NCBI GenBank assembly: GCA_005784505.1
Contig: VCAZ01000030.1
Coordinates: 871,501-935,500 of the forward strand
DNA length: 64,000 nt
Source of the DNA: Bagarius yarrelli
Lineage: Eukaryota; Chordata; Actinopteri; Siluriformes; Sisoridae
Reading direction: 5' to 3'
Each line of letters opens with the position of its first letter. Position 1 is the first letter of the stretch. This document shows positions 27,020 through 38,673 of the stretch, one piece after another. A program made the position numbers and the translations under genes. The notes below the pieces were generated by a model. The model had not been told where the DNA came from. It did no database searches and was given only the letters and a program-made list of their open reading frames with translations.

Positions 27020-27195
27020 AATAAAGTTCTCCACATAAAAATACTGGAATATGTATTTTGAATCGACCATGGCAACAGATTTATGATGTGATTTTTCTTT
27101 ACCACAGTAGAGTGATTTTGACACAGCAGTGTTTCTTATAGTGAGTTGTTATGTTAACTGATTAAATTTGTTATATGCTGTACAGCTTAAATAAA
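27020..27195 (+). terminator. penk polyadenylation signals
   Basis: Canonical AATAAA occurs at 27020-27025 and 27190-27195, 540-720 bp after the stop codon. The resulting 3' UTR would include the MITE at 26550-26725. Which one is used cannot be told from sequence. Confidence 0.6.
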
Positions 27196-28529
27196 CTGCT
27201 CGAAACTGCAAAACAATGTCTCTGTGTTTCGGAATGGCAAAGGGTTTTAACGTTGCAACAAACTGTTTTATGAATACATCCTGTCACATCTCTGACTATT
27301 ACAATAATCAATATTTTAATCAAAGTACATTGATAGTGTTTTCTGCCAATAATATAATGGATTATTATATCTGGCCTAGAATTGTACTGACAGAAATTAT
27401 TAAAAATGTAAAAATTGTATTATATTCTGTTTTTGACTTTATAAAAATGAACACAATATTATTAGACTAAAGTGCAGCTGGGTTTCCTATGTAGCTACAT
27501 AATCATAGTCATATGATCATAATCAAGTCAATATAGTTGTGAAACTATTAATAAAGTTACATTACTGTTGATGATTTTAATAAGTTAAAGTTTAACAATT
27601 GTCTTTGTAAAAACATTATTTGCATGCCTATTATTTTTAAGATGTTTAATTATACTCACATCAAGGGACTAAAGGCAATTTCTAAAGCTTTACCTTGCAT
27701 TGTTTGAATTAGGTTATATTATATTTAAGGCCATGTTTTGGATTAATGTTTTCTTTTAAACAAACATTTTATTTTTTTTTCAGTTTCTTGACATATAATG
27801 CTAGAATCTATTATTTTAACCAACTTAATCAAATATTCTTGTGCCACTGGCTGCCACATGACCCAAAGCTATAACATATTCATGCTAAACGAATTCCGAA
27901 TTGTTCTTTTCACCAAAACATTTCCAGTCTTAAACCTGAAACCTCTGACCAGTTATTTTGAAAGGCAAAACTTACCTGGGGATTTAAAAATAGGCATTAA
28001 CAGTCGAAAAGAATTAGATCCATAATCCATGTCAACTGAAATGCTTATGTTAGCAACAAAGGGCATAAAAGTAATGTAATAATAGTAATCTAAAACCTTT
28101 GGTTCTTGTAATCATAAATTGTGGTATTTTGTTAATGTCACTAAAGGACTATGTTTGTTATTACACATAACAACAGTACAGCATATCACTTATCACATAT
28201 GATCTTTTGCATAATCTCATCCAGAAACTTTACAGCCACTTCCTTTCCAATTTAAAAGCAGCAAACCGTACTGTGAAAAACATTAGACACACCCAAAGTT
28301 ATTTAAAGCAAATATTTATTCTTAGCATCTTTGCTTTAGATTAAACTGTAGTAAACTAAGAAAGCAAGGACAAAATGCTTTGCCTAAAATGCATCAAATT
28401 CTCAGGTATACTTTAAAGCTAAGAATATACTCAACTCATAAATGCACACAATCTTTTAAATGATAGGAGTAAATGCATGCATATAATTATTAAAGGGTTG
28501 AATAATATCTAGTAAGAGTCATACAATTA

Positions 28530-28625
28530 GTGATAGCTTAGCAATTAAGGTGTGGGACTGCTAATCAAAAGGCTGTGGGTTCAATTCCCAGCACCACCAA
28601 CTGCTAAGTTGAATAAACAACAAAT
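28530..28625 (+). mobile_element. tRNA-derived SINE (type A), 3'-truncated
   Basis: Head TGATAGCTTAGCAATTAAGG and box B-like GGTTCAATTCCCAGCACCAC are present. The body and tail are lost after CCAACTGCTAAGTTG. Confidence 0.7.
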
Positions 28626-29503
28626 AAATTAAATGTAAATATAAAGCACTAGTCACAGTAAGTCCGGACGGCTAAGGTGTAGACACAATTTTAAAAAATA
28701 AACGTCACAATTAGTTAAAAAAAACAACATTTGTGGCACAATTTATGGAAGCTGCTTTCAGTTTCTGCTTCACCTTTAAACTCACGTCATTTACTACACT
28801 TTAGGTGTGACAAAAATGCTTTTGTTAAAGTAATTAATCCATTGATTTACTTGTTTTTCCTCCAGCACTAGAAACTTATTATTGGTGTGTTAAATAAAAA
28901 CACTCTAAATAAAAATTGTTTGTGTGTGATCAGTTTAAACACACCGTCTATTGTTGTGACTTAGATTAGGATCAGATCACATGTTATGGTATATTACTGC
29001 AGAAAACCAGTTTATTCAGAGGGTTCACACACACTACCTTGGCACTATAGCAGTAATTCAGGACACAGAGCGATTTATGATGCATAGCAGGAAAATGTGA
29101 AAATCAATTTGTAACCCAAAGGAAATCAGCGCAAAGCTTATAGAACTGGATAATAATGTGCTTTTCTGCACATTTTCTGGTTGGAACTCAGCTATTAATC
29201 AGTTTCCAGGATGGGTACATGCTCTTTAGGTTAATGCTTTGATGTGGCCAATGGAATTCTGTAAATCATCTATTTCTCATACATATGTCACTGTTAATAC
29301 CTTGTTCTTCATTTTTAGAGAGAGCTGTGAATTCTCATTTGCATGATATGACATGCTGAGTGGTTTGATATTTGATGTTATGTTTACATTGACAAAACCA
29401 AATTAACTAAATATCCAACTTGGGGAGCAGGATTTGACAGCCAAAGCTACCACATATACACTGTGCATACACATTTCTCATAAATTAGTAAAAAATATCC
29501 CTA

Positions 29504-29685
29504 GGAAGTGGTAGCTTAGCATTTCGTCTGCTGATCAGAAGATAGTGGGTTAAATTTCCAGCATCACCAAGCTGCCACTGCTGAGCCCCTGGGTAAGGCC
29601 CTTAACCCTTAACTGCTCGTTAAATAAAAAATAGAATACATTTAAAGCTTTCTTGATATGGCTGTCTGCTAAATGCTAGAAATAC
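29504..29685 (+). mobile_element. near full-length tRNA-derived SINE (type A)
   Basis: Head AAGTGGTAGCTTAGCATTTC, box B-like GGGTTAAATTTCCAGCATC, body GAGCCCCTGGGTAAGGCCC, tail GATATGGCTGTCTGCTAAAT. Confidence 0.75.
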
Positions 29686-30144
29686 GAGTTCAATTCTGTT
29701 GTAAGGATGTTGATGTTGCAAACTCAACAGCAAAAGAAGTTTGAAATGTTGGCATGACCTAATAAAAGACAACAATATGCAAAGAAACTTATGCAAACAA
29801 ACAGAATAAAGTTAATCAGTAGTTTTCACACCAGCGGTCAGTAAGGAAAGAGGATTGGGAGTGCCATTTACCTCAGGTAATGAGACAGAGACTTCTGTGG
29901 AAACTGATAACATATTCTCACTGTAAAGCAGCATTTCTATAAACCAGGTCTAATTCGGGGGTTTTTTAGCAGCTCGGTTTGTAAAAGTGTTTTTCAGTGT
30001 GTGCAGGGTTCAATTCAAATCACTTTTTAAGTTTAGTCAATGACATTTTTTGAACTTTTGCAAATATTTTGAATGACATTTAGAAGAGAAACCATTTAAA
30101 ACAATCCTGTATTTTCAAATCCAAACCAATAATATTTTAACCGG

Positions 30145-32097
30145 CACTCTAAAAAATATTGTGTAGACCAAACAAAAAAAAAATTAACGCAGCAGTTTGC
30201 ATCCATATATTTGCATTATGACTTCTAATATAATTAAGTTCAGCCAACAAACTATATTGAGTTGATAAATTACCATGTCCTCTTCAGGCAGAGGCATTTT
30301 TAAGTAGCATAAACTCCATTTTTTAAAGTTGCTTGCTCAAAAGAATTAAGTTGTTCCAACTATTTTTTTTAACATAAATTTTAAAATAAATGTAGTGCTA
30401 TGTACTTAATTAACATAATTATAAATGCAAGTTTTGAAGTTCACAACCTAAAAAAATTGCATTATTTGTTTAGCCTGTTTTGTTTTCATTGTTTAGTTCT
30501 TTTATTTGCTAGTAAGAAATGAATTTATTTAAAAACAACAAATTTTGTAAGGTAACTTTTATTTACTTTAAACTGCCGTTTTAACAATTGGCTTTCAACA
30601 TGTTCAATCCACAAAACGATAAACAGAAATGTACACGGTACATATTATAAACAAACTATAAACTTATTAACCTATAAAGAAATTATAAACAAACTAGCTC
30701 TACAGTTTTGCCATTAGAAAAGTATACATAGCTATTGCCGACACAAAAAATAAATTCAAATACAAAAAAAAGTTATAGGCATTTAAATATTTAAAACCAG
30801 TCTCAAATATTCTGTAAAACTTTTGTTAAATATTAACTTTTAAATTTTTAAACCTAAAATTCTTAGTAAACCCTATTTGTAAAAAACATCTAAAATTATT
30901 ACTGTCACACACAAGCATACCTAAATGCTACTGCCTTCACATATTAACCTCAGAGTTTTGTAATCGGTATGTAAAAAAAATAACATAACATCAGCCTCTA
31001 AAGTGGACTTCAAAATACAAAACAACATAAAGTAAACAAAATAAAGCTCAAACAAGTAGAGTCTCTAAAAAATACTGTTCCTGCGACGCATTAAGTTTTC
31101 AATGGGTTTCAGTCCATCAAGTTTAAGGAACAGCTTCTGAAACACTTCACAAGTGTATCAGGGTTCCTGGGGTAACTCAGATTCAGAGCATGTACTATGC
31201 CCATCAGCAGAGCACAGCGCCTTGAGATATCCATTCCATTCAGGATTTTGATGCCCTTAACTGCGATGGTTGACATCTCATAGTCAGATCCTGAAGCAGA
31301 CTGATCAGCAGGGATAGCAATTGTTATAACTTACTTTTCGAGGTCTGCCTCAAACTCTTGTGTGTTTTTCGTAAAGCAAGAGAAAAGATAGATCGGAGAT
31401 AATTATTTGGATGATTTTTAAGATTTTTAAAAAACTAAACTATGCTAATATTGCTCAAACAGCAAACTGCCTATGATAAAACTTAAATGCTATCTGTGTA
31501 AATAACAACAGACTTTTTGAAATGTGTGTATTAAATCGATTTCCTATTTATTGCACAAGTAAATTTGCCTCTCTGGCTGAGCATTGTTGTCAATAAAACC
31601 GTTTTACATTCTTATCCACTGCTATCCTGGTCAAATTCCAATGCTAACATCAACTGTATTAGCAGGTGTAGCCAAATCTCTAGTTAACTGAAAAAATTTA
31701 TTATATAAAAATATAATTCAGATTACTCACCTTGAAATGTCCTTTGTGTCGTATTCATCAGCCTAAAACATGTCTAACTTGCTCCTTGCTTGTTAAGTGG
31801 GGAGAAGCTTTGAAATCCTGAACTCAATTGGTGTGGAAAAATAAACTTATTAAGCCAATTTTATTGGCTTACTACAATTTAAATATTGTTATAAAATAAT
31901 CAACACATATTTTTATGTTTAATGACACTCATTTTTAAATTTCTGTAATTATCAATATTATTCTGTCATTACAACTCATTAAAATAATGCTGGCAAACTT
32001 GAAGGTTTAATAAAATCAACAATTCAGAATTTTTAATTTATAACAATGTATTACAATATGTAGTTGTAACAGATCCGTTAAATAATTTTTTAGAGTG
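30145..32097 (-). mobile_element. TIR-flanked element of about 1.95 kb carrying a gene fragment
   Basis: The left end CACTCTAAAAAATATTGTG and the reverse complement of the right end (CACTCTAAAAAATTATTTA) are inverted matches over about 15 bp. Inside each end lie motifs seen in fish MITEs with such ends (for example GAATTAAGTTGTTCCAAC near 30345). The core carries the minus-strand coding relic at 31065-31380, followed in its own direction by about 500 bp of AT-rich non-coding sequence. No transposase and no clear target-site duplication were found. This looks like a non-autonomous element or a fragment captured between two related MITEs. Confidence 0.45.
31065..31380 (-). pseudogene. broken C-terminal fragment of a multicopy fish protein family
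   Basis: Minus-strand reading gives CFTKNTQEFEADLEK, a TAA stop, then in the same frame TIAIPADQSASGSDYEMST, GIKILNGMDISRRCALLMG and IVHALNLSYPRNPDTLVK. A one-base loss shifts the frame to FQKLFLKLDGLKPIENLM and a stop at 31065-31067. The pattern 'hydrophobic-LMGIVHALNLSYP' resembles the C-terminus of a large uncharacterised family of fish proteins often annotated only as hypothetical; this is recall, not a search result. The TAA overlaps a perfect donor (GTAAGT), so a former intron boundary there is an alternative. No function is proposed. Confidence 0.5.
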
Positions 32098-32317
32098 TGT
32101 GTGGGTAATTATTACCTTATTAAAAATGTTTCAGATAAAACATGGTGTAAAATCAGCAGAGATATTTAGGACTGTTGTGCTAAGTAAAGTTAAGTAAGGT
32201 ACAACATTGCATTATAGAATTTTGTTATTTCTGTTGAAAATATGAGTCACTGTATGGATTTTTTAATTTATTTTGAATTTACTTAAATTAAATTGATTAT
32301 TAATAATTACATTATAA

Positions 32318-32434
32318 GGGGGTATCAAAAAAAATTATGACACAAAGAGATGGCAGCAAAAAAGCACATCAGCCTTGCATTCAGTCTTGTGCTGCCATCT
32401 GTTGGCATGTCTTGAAATTTCTTGACACCTCCTC
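32318..32434. mobile_element. short MITE with mariner-like ends
   Basis: Left end GGGGGTATCAAAAAAAATTA; the reverse complement of the right end is GAGGAGGTGTCAAGAAATTT. The interior has an inverted GATGGCAGC / GCTGCCATC pair. Flanking TA dinucleotides fit a mariner-type target. Total about 117 bp, no coding capacity. Confidence 0.5.
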
Positions 32435-32689
32435 ATATGTATAAATGTAAACCTTGTGTTTCCTATCAATTTTAAACTAATTATTGCCCCTTGTTTTTTT
32501 ACCCAAATAATGCACTAGTATAGTAAACAGGTTTGTTTGCACTTTTCTGTAGCAGTGAATAGTTGTATTTGACATTAGGGTTTCCAAAACTACAGCCCAG
32601 GGGCCCACATTAGAACCGGCAGTTAGAACAATGTTAAAGACACGTATTGAAAATGTACATTTATTAACTTCCTTACTCAGGCATTTACA

Positions 32690-32860
32690 AAGGAGGAATA
32701 GTGAATATATTGGTAGAAGGATGTTAGAAATGAAGCTACCAGGCAGACCAAAGATTAGTTGGTGTGAGTAAAGAGGATGTAGAGAATAGGGTTAGGTGGA
32801 GACAGATGATTCGCTGTGGAGACCCCTAAAAGGGAACAGCCGAAAGGAGAAGAAGAAGAA
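32690..32860 (+). mobile_element. LINE 3'-end fragment
   Basis: Translation in pieces gives RRNSEYIGRRMLEMKLPG, then KEDVENRVRWRQMIRCGDP, ending in a stop and an AAGAAGAAG tail. The same C-terminal protein block occurs on the minus strand at 59590-60240. A deletion separates the two blocks. Confidence 0.7.
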
Positions 32861-32911
32861 GACTCAGTGACTTACGTTTGTTTATTTTATACAACGAAGC
32901 AATTGTCGATT

Positions 32912-33005
32912 AAGAGCCAGCAGTGGCAACTTAGTGGTGCTGGGAATCAAACCCCTGATCTTCTAATTAGCAGTCCAACACTTTAACCACTGTGCTACCA
33001 TTTCT
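32912..33005 (-). mobile_element. tRNA-derived SINE head (type A)
   Basis: On the minus strand: ATGGTAGCACAGTGGTTAAA, GTGTTGGACTGCTAATTAGA, then box B-like GGTTTGATTCCCAGCACCAC. The body is mostly missing. Confidence 0.75.
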
Positions 33006-33104
33006 TTGATATATGTATTAGTTATATCAAATCTGTATTCAATAATAATGGCTGACTTTTAATTAAAAAATTTCTTAGTTATTAAGCGAGTCTAATTATT
33101 TGTT

Positions 33105-33335
33105 CGATTCACTCACCGACAGAATGGGTCCCTGTTGAGTCTGGTTCCTCTTAAGGTTTCTTCCTCGTACCATCTAAGGGAGTTTTTCCTTGCCACGGTC
33201 ACCCCAGGCTTACTCACTAGGGATGTTTTTGATAATGTCTTTTTCTAATATAAATCATAGACTTTTGTATTGTTATTTATGTTCAGTAAAGCTTGTTTGA
33301 CACAATGCCTTTTATAAATAAAACTAAATTAAATT
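33105..33335 (+). mobile_element. L2-like LINE 3' tail
   Basis: It contains GAGTCTGGTTCCTCTTAAGG, TTTCTTCCTCGTACCATCTA, GGAGTTTTTCCTTGCCACGG and CAGGCTTACTCACTAGGGAT, the hallmark 3' UTR of a fish L2-type LINE, ending in AT-rich sequence with ATAAATAAAAC. A frame starting at 33293 is part of this non-coding tail. Confidence 0.7.
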
Positions 33336-33654
33336 TGATTGATGGAGCAGCTGCTAATGCATGCCAGGCAGCAAGACAATTCGAAGAGACAACAAACAGC
33401 TGGGAAAAGAGAAAAGTTCATCCAGAAAGCAGAAAATTGTGCATAAATTGTCCAAGTGATTCTTTCTTGTTTCATGCAAAGATATTGCTGTTTGTCTGAT
33501 CCGCCCATGTAACAGGCTCCTTAAACGTAAAGTTTGTAAGATCATAAAACATAGATAAACTAATCTATCATTTAGAGGTAAAAGAAATACATGTAAAATC
33601 ATAATAAAATATCCACAATAATACTGTTGTAACAGAACGACCTGTCCCCATTAA

Positions 33655-33679
33655 AGGAGAGAGAGAGAGAGAGAGAGAC
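33655..33679. repeat. (GA)n microsatellite near the sdr16c5 promoter
   Basis: About twelve GA repeats lie some 290 bp before the sdr16c5 start codon, at the edge of its presumed promoter or 5' UTR. Confidence 0.85.
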
Positions 33680-33964
33680 GACTCAGACCTGCTCGACAGC
33701 TTTGCAGCTCCACGCCTCACAAATAGTTAACAAGAAGCCGCGCCCTCTACGTCCTGTACCGTTACCGAGCTGCTGCTGACATATCGACCTTTGTATTAGA
33801 GTTAAACGATGTGGAAATGAAGTTTTACAGACCGAAGGTCACTGTATGATGCGTGTTTGGGTTGAAAAAAGCGAATAAACTGAACGGTGGACTTTTCATC
33901 TGTATTCCTGTCTAAGGTAAATAAACTGACTTACACTTGAACTGGCCTGCTCCTTCTCGCCGCT

Positions 33965-36900
33965 ATGAACTTTTTCTTAGAGACTCTAATGGTGCTGGGT
34001 TTGTCGGTGGTTTACTACCTGGAGGCGTTAGTCCGGCTGTTCGTACCGGCGCGGAGAAAGAGTGTTAACGGCGAGCTCGTGCTATTGACCGGAGCTGGAT
34101 CTGGACTCGGCCGGATTATGGCGCTGGAGTTCGCGCGGCTTGGCGCGCGCAGCTTGGCGCGCGGCTTGTGCTTGCGCGGAGTTCGCGCGGCTTGGCGCGC
34201 GCCTTGTGCTTTGGGACATCGACGAGGCGGGAAACCTGGAGACCGCGCGCCTCGTCAAAGAAACACACGGCGCACGAGCGCACACCTACACCTGCGACTG
34301 TAGTAGCCGTGAGGAGGTGTACAAAGTGGCGGACCGGGTAGACACGCACACACACGCACAAACACACACACACACTGTAGGGTATTACGTGTTACTGTAG
34401 CCTGAAAATCCACTTCAGCTAACCTAAATTATCAACCTCTGCTATTTATTGTAATTAGGCCACTTATGCACTTCCGGTTAGATGCTAACTGCATTTCATT
34501 TGCTTTGGAAATCTACCTTGCACAATGACAATAAAGTTGAATCTAATCTAATCTAAACCTGCATGGTCTTTTTATTTACTTTATGTTTTAGAAAAATCCC
34601 ATTCCTCATAATCTCCCATAATCTCAGTTTTTCCCCAAATGAGCAGTTGAGGTTTAATGTCCTTGTTCAGGGCCAGGCAGTGGTGGCTATTTAGGTGGTG
34701 CTGGGAATTAAAACTAAGATCTTTTAATTGCCAGTCCAACAACTTTACCACTGATCTACCGCTTTTTCTTTTACATAGGGACCATGGTACTCTGTCACGG
34801 AAAGACAAACAAAAGTTTGAACAATATAGAATATATTTAAAATATAGGTAGAGGTGCTGCTAGAAATTTTAGGCCCTGTGAAAGAAACATGAGGCACATT
34901 CCTTATTTTACTACAAATAATAGATCTCCAGAAATCATTGAAGTGTGTGGGCCCTCAAAATCACCCCTAGCGGTACTTCTGGAAAAGCTCAGGTAAAGGG
35001 TAGAAATTTAGCTGACTTGGTGTACATTTACAGTTATAGCATTTGGTAGCCACCCTTATGCAAAGCGACATTCATCTCTTTTATACATCTAAGCAGTTGG
35101 GAGTTGAGGGCTTTGCTCAGGGGCCTAGCAGTGGTAACTTACAGTGGTTGCCAAACGCCTACGAATTTAACCCCGATCTTCCAATTAGCAGCCCTCACCA
35201 CTAACAATTGAAAATAAAGTGTTCTAGGTCAATTTGAATAAATCTGAAAATGTTGTAAAAAATAAAATCAACAAACTAATTTTCCCCACAATCATGAGCT
35301 TGATATTAGTTGGATAATGTTTACAATAAAATATATTGATAGGGACTTTGAAATGTCATTTATTTTTTAGAAATTTATGCTATTAGACATGATGCAGATG
35401 ACTGAACATTACACATTACAACATAACAGACGTCACATTCATAGACATATTTTCACGTAGCCTTATGTTGACATTACAGCTGGCCCAGAAAATACAAAAG
35501 CCTATTGATTCCAAACACTGCTATATTGTGCTGAAGAATAAAAATGTGGTGGCTGAAAGCAGTACGTCATGATAAATAAAACTGATTTAATTTATTCTCC
35601 TTAGGTCAAACGGGAGGTGGGTGATATCACCATTCTGGTGAACAATGCCGGCATCGTCACAGGGACAAAGTTTCTGCAATGTCCTGACACGCATATAGAG
35701 AAGACTATGGAGGTCAACACCATGGCTCATTTTTGGGTTAGTTATTCTGAAATGCCTCACCTCCTCTTTCACATACACACCTGTAGATTTAGACTAATCT
35801 AATCTAATGCAACATTTAGCAAAAGAAAAATGTTTTGCATCACATTGATCTTGTTATTCTCTTTAGACATGCAAGGCTTTTCTCCCAGCGATGATTGCTG
35901 CAAACCATGGTCATGTGGTCAGCATAGCTAGCTCCGCTGGACTTATTGGTGTTAGCGGACTGGCAGGTATACACCCACAACAAAATGTGTTTTGGTAAAC
36001 ATTAAACTAACCCCTGTTTAACAAGCGTCCAGCCTAACAGTTTTATGTTTATGTATGTGTGCGCTTGTGTGTATGTGTGTGTCTGACAGATTACTGTGCT
36101 AGCAAGTTTGCAGCAGTCGGGTTTGCGGAGTCCATGGCTCTGGAACTGTTGGCTATAGGCTGTAATGGAGTAAAGACTACTATAGTGTGTCCCTTCTTCA
36201 TTAACACTGGAATGTTTGAAGGAGCTGTTACAAAGTGAGAAAAACATTTCAGTTTGCAAAACATATGACTAAATATATTAGATGATATATACTTAATAAT
36301 ATATTTAAAATTACTTACCTGAATGTATCTCATTGTGTGAAACATCTGAGGCATTGCAGTCACGGTTTATGGCTAAACATTCTTTCTATTAAACATTATA
36401 AAAAATTTTCATAGTATTTTATTTTGTTTCTTTAAAACAGACCAGACCAGAGACCAGGTTTTTATTTAAATAATTGACGTGTTGGTTATATGTTTAATAT
36501 GTAAATGAAAAATGACAGCAATTTAGAATATTTTAAATACATAAAATACCAAAAGGCTAATTATTAAATCTTTCTTACTAATTTCATGCATGAGTTAAAT
36601 GTATTTCTAGATGATTTAACAAAAAATGAGTAACAGCATTTCATAAAAAGCAAAACCATCAATTGTAGTTGCGTATAGCAATGTAATTATAAGAACATTA
36701 ACTACATTCCTCCTTATTCCATATCTTTCAATTCCTCCTTATTCCATATCTTTCAATTCCTCCTGTCTCCATATCTTTCAATTCCTCCTTATTCCATATC
36801 TTTCAATTATGGTATGGTGCATATGCATATGGTATATTACAAGTTACATCGTGTTGATTCCAAATAACCACAGTACCTCCTGCTGTATATAAAGCCGTTA

Positions 36901-37368
36901 CATAGTTTCTTAACTTCCCAACAATAAAAAAGGTTATCTGGAAAACATATGATATTGCAAGTGTTGAACAAGTAATTTTACCCAGCTATAGCCTAGTTAG
37001 AATATATATATAGAACTAGCCACCAGTTTTATTAAGACCGCTATTTAAATAAATTCTCAATAACTGCCTGAAATGGATAAATTTAACTTTGGGGCAAATT
37101 TTTTCAGACAAATAAATGTTAAGGAGGTCAGGATTCTAAATAAAAACTTATTCTAGTTATTCTACAAGCAATATACTAGTGGATCAATGACACTTAATGA
37201 TGGTTTTTTTTTTTGTTTGTTTGTTTTTTTTGTAGGTGGCCGAGATTAATGCCTATTTTAGAGCCGGATTATGTGTGTAGAAAAATAGTGGATGCTGTTC
37301 GAAGAGATGAGGTCTACCTCTATCTACCTCGGAGCATCTATCTAGCGACCGCTCTAAAAAGGTGAGAC

Positions 37369-37404
<36 letters not shown>

Positions 37405-38673
37405 ATACACTTAGGCCATGTTCAAACACACACACTGTGCTGCTTATGCTGAAATCACTTTGAACTCTGGTATAATTATGCCATCATTTAAGATTTTAAT
37501 TAGCGAGACCAGACTATGATGCCATAATGGATAATCCACTTACATGCCTGACTGATCTTCTGCCAGGTTCCTGATAAACTGTTGTTTGTGTTTGTATGTA
37601 AGTGCATGTAGGAGTGTTTGTTATGCCATGTTTATTTGGAAAACAGGTCCACTTTTAGATCAGGAATTGGCATATGATGCAAAGCAACCAAAATACTGTA
37701 AGAACATTGCACTTCAATAGGGGAAATGATTCGATTATATCACCAAATATGTCACCCCCTAAGTACCCTTTACTTACCACTCTGGGGGTAAATGAAATAA
37801 TGTGTCTACTATTTACAAAGTATTACTGCACCACAAATGTTGATCTGCTGTCCTATTTCTTTACCATCAAAAATCAAAGTCATAATTGCAACTAGAGCGA
37901 TCAAGGCCATTATAGATTAAGTGAAATTACTAACATATGAAGGGACAGTCAAGAGTTTTGCAACTCGTGACTGGCTCGAGACAGTCAGCACATGCTACTT
38001 CTTCTTTCCATCTCTGACAAGTCATTCTGGTGTTTGGTAGGTCAGTTTCAGTGGTTATAAAATGGGAGAAAAGTCCAACAGATTACTTTAATAGTAGGTT
38101 AGAAATACCCAACATTTGAAAGTTAAAAACTCTTGAGTGTTGGAAATCGACATGTTTACATAATAAAGTCAATCAATTAAATTCAACCACTATTTTTATT
38201 GTACAATTCACAATTGAAATAAATAGCATACTATTCTAACTACTATACCAATCCAGCTTTTCCTTCTATGTACAATTCAGCTTGGATATACTTATTTACT
38301 GCCATTCCTGTATTTACTTCTCTTAAGATTTAATTATATTTACCTAAGATAACAAGCCGTCTTGTTATCAGTTTATCTGCTATATTTTACTGTCCTGTTG
38401 CTTCACACCAGTTTGCATGCAAGTTAAAAATATTTACATGCATCTATTTGCTTACTGCCTCAACTGGTTCAAAGGTCGCAGTAATTTTTTTACTGCTTTT
38501 TTGTTTAGATTTGTTGTTTATTTAAATAAGCAGACAATGAACTTTATTTGTCGTATTTCTATTTTCTTTTCTGTAGTATGTTGCCTGTAAAATTGGGAGT
38601 GCTGCTTGGTAAATATTTGGGAGCGTTCAACTTTATGGCAAAGTTTAAAGGGCACGGCAAAAAGAGCGACTGA
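33965..38673 (+). CDS. sdr16c5: short-chain dehydrogenase/reductase 16C5 (RDHE2-type), frame broken in exon 1
   Basis: An NAD(P)-dependent SDR of the microsomal retinol dehydrogenase group, expected to oxidise retinol to retinal at the ER membrane. Coding exons: 33965-34337, 35605-35736, 35867-35966, 36090-36234, 37236-37361, 38577-38673, all GT-AG with matching phases. Visible: N-terminal hydrophobic anchor (FLETLMVLGLSVVYYLEAL), cofactor motif TGAGSGLG, NNAG, the SIASSAG serine region, and catalytic YCASK. Without the extra 52 bp in exon 1 the exons sum to 921 nt, 306 residues (human about 309). The sequence as given is frameshifted after EFARLGAR by that duplication, so it would yield a short, inactive protein unless the duplication is an assembly error. 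Intron 1 holds LINE and SINE fragments; a minisatellite lies in intron 4. AATAAA at 39141-39146 is the likely poly(A) signal. Paralogue suffix (a or b) not assigned. Confidence 0.9.
34127..34202 (+). repeat. 52-bp tandem duplication in sdr16c5 exon 1
   Basis: GAGTTCGCGCGGCTTGGCGC (continuing GCGC) occurs at 34127 and again at 34179, an offset of exactly 52 bp. The first copy is in frame with the upstream exon; only the second is in frame with the downstream LVLWDIDEAGNLETARLV. The intervening sequence is a scrambled GC-rich echo of the same text (AGCTTGGCGCGCGGCTTGTG). 52 is not a multiple of three. Confidence 0.9.
34440..34556 (+). mobile_element. LINE-type 3' tail with (ATCTA) repeats
   Basis: CCACTTATGCACTTCCGGTT, GATGCTAACTGCATTTCATT and GCACAATGACAATAAAGTTG are followed by TCTAATCTAATCTAA. 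It matches the 3' end of a common fish non-LTR element with a short-repeat tail. It sits in sdr16c5 intron 1. Confidence 0.65.
34653..34770 (-). mobile_element. tRNA-derived SINE (type A) fragment
   Basis: On the minus strand: AGCGGTAGATCAGTGGTAAA, GTTGTTGGACTGGCAATTAA, then box B-like TTAATTCCCAGCACCACC. It lies in sdr16c5 intron 1. Confidence 0.7.
35028..35212 (-). mobile_element. tRNA-derived SINE (type A), nearly complete
   Basis: On the minus strand: head, GCTGCTAATTGGAAGATCGG, GGGGTTAAATTCG, body CCCCTGAGCAAAGCCCTCAA, and tail TGTCGCTTTGCATAAGGGTG. It is the second type A copy in sdr16c5 intron 1. Confidence 0.75.
36707..36806. repeat. minisatellite, 25-bp unit, 4 copies
   Basis: TTCCTCCTTATTCCATATC followed by TTTCAA repeats at 36707, 36732, 36757 and 36782. 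The third copy has GTCTCC in place of TATTCC. It lies in sdr16c5 intron 4. Confidence 0.95.

Larger units (their letters stand above)
27200..30140. other. intergenic DNA between penk and sdr16c5
   Basis: AT-rich, without recognisable coding exons. It holds two SINE copies (listed separately). Nothing else is recognised. Confidence 0.5.

Noticed and set aside
33293..33602. Short frames before sdr16c5
   Set aside because: They start in the LINE 3' tail and continue into unremarkable AT-rich DNA without splice donors of use.
36707..36806. CRISPR-like array
   Set aside because: Repeats are directly adjacent without unique spacers, in the intron of a vertebrate gene; it is a minisatellite.
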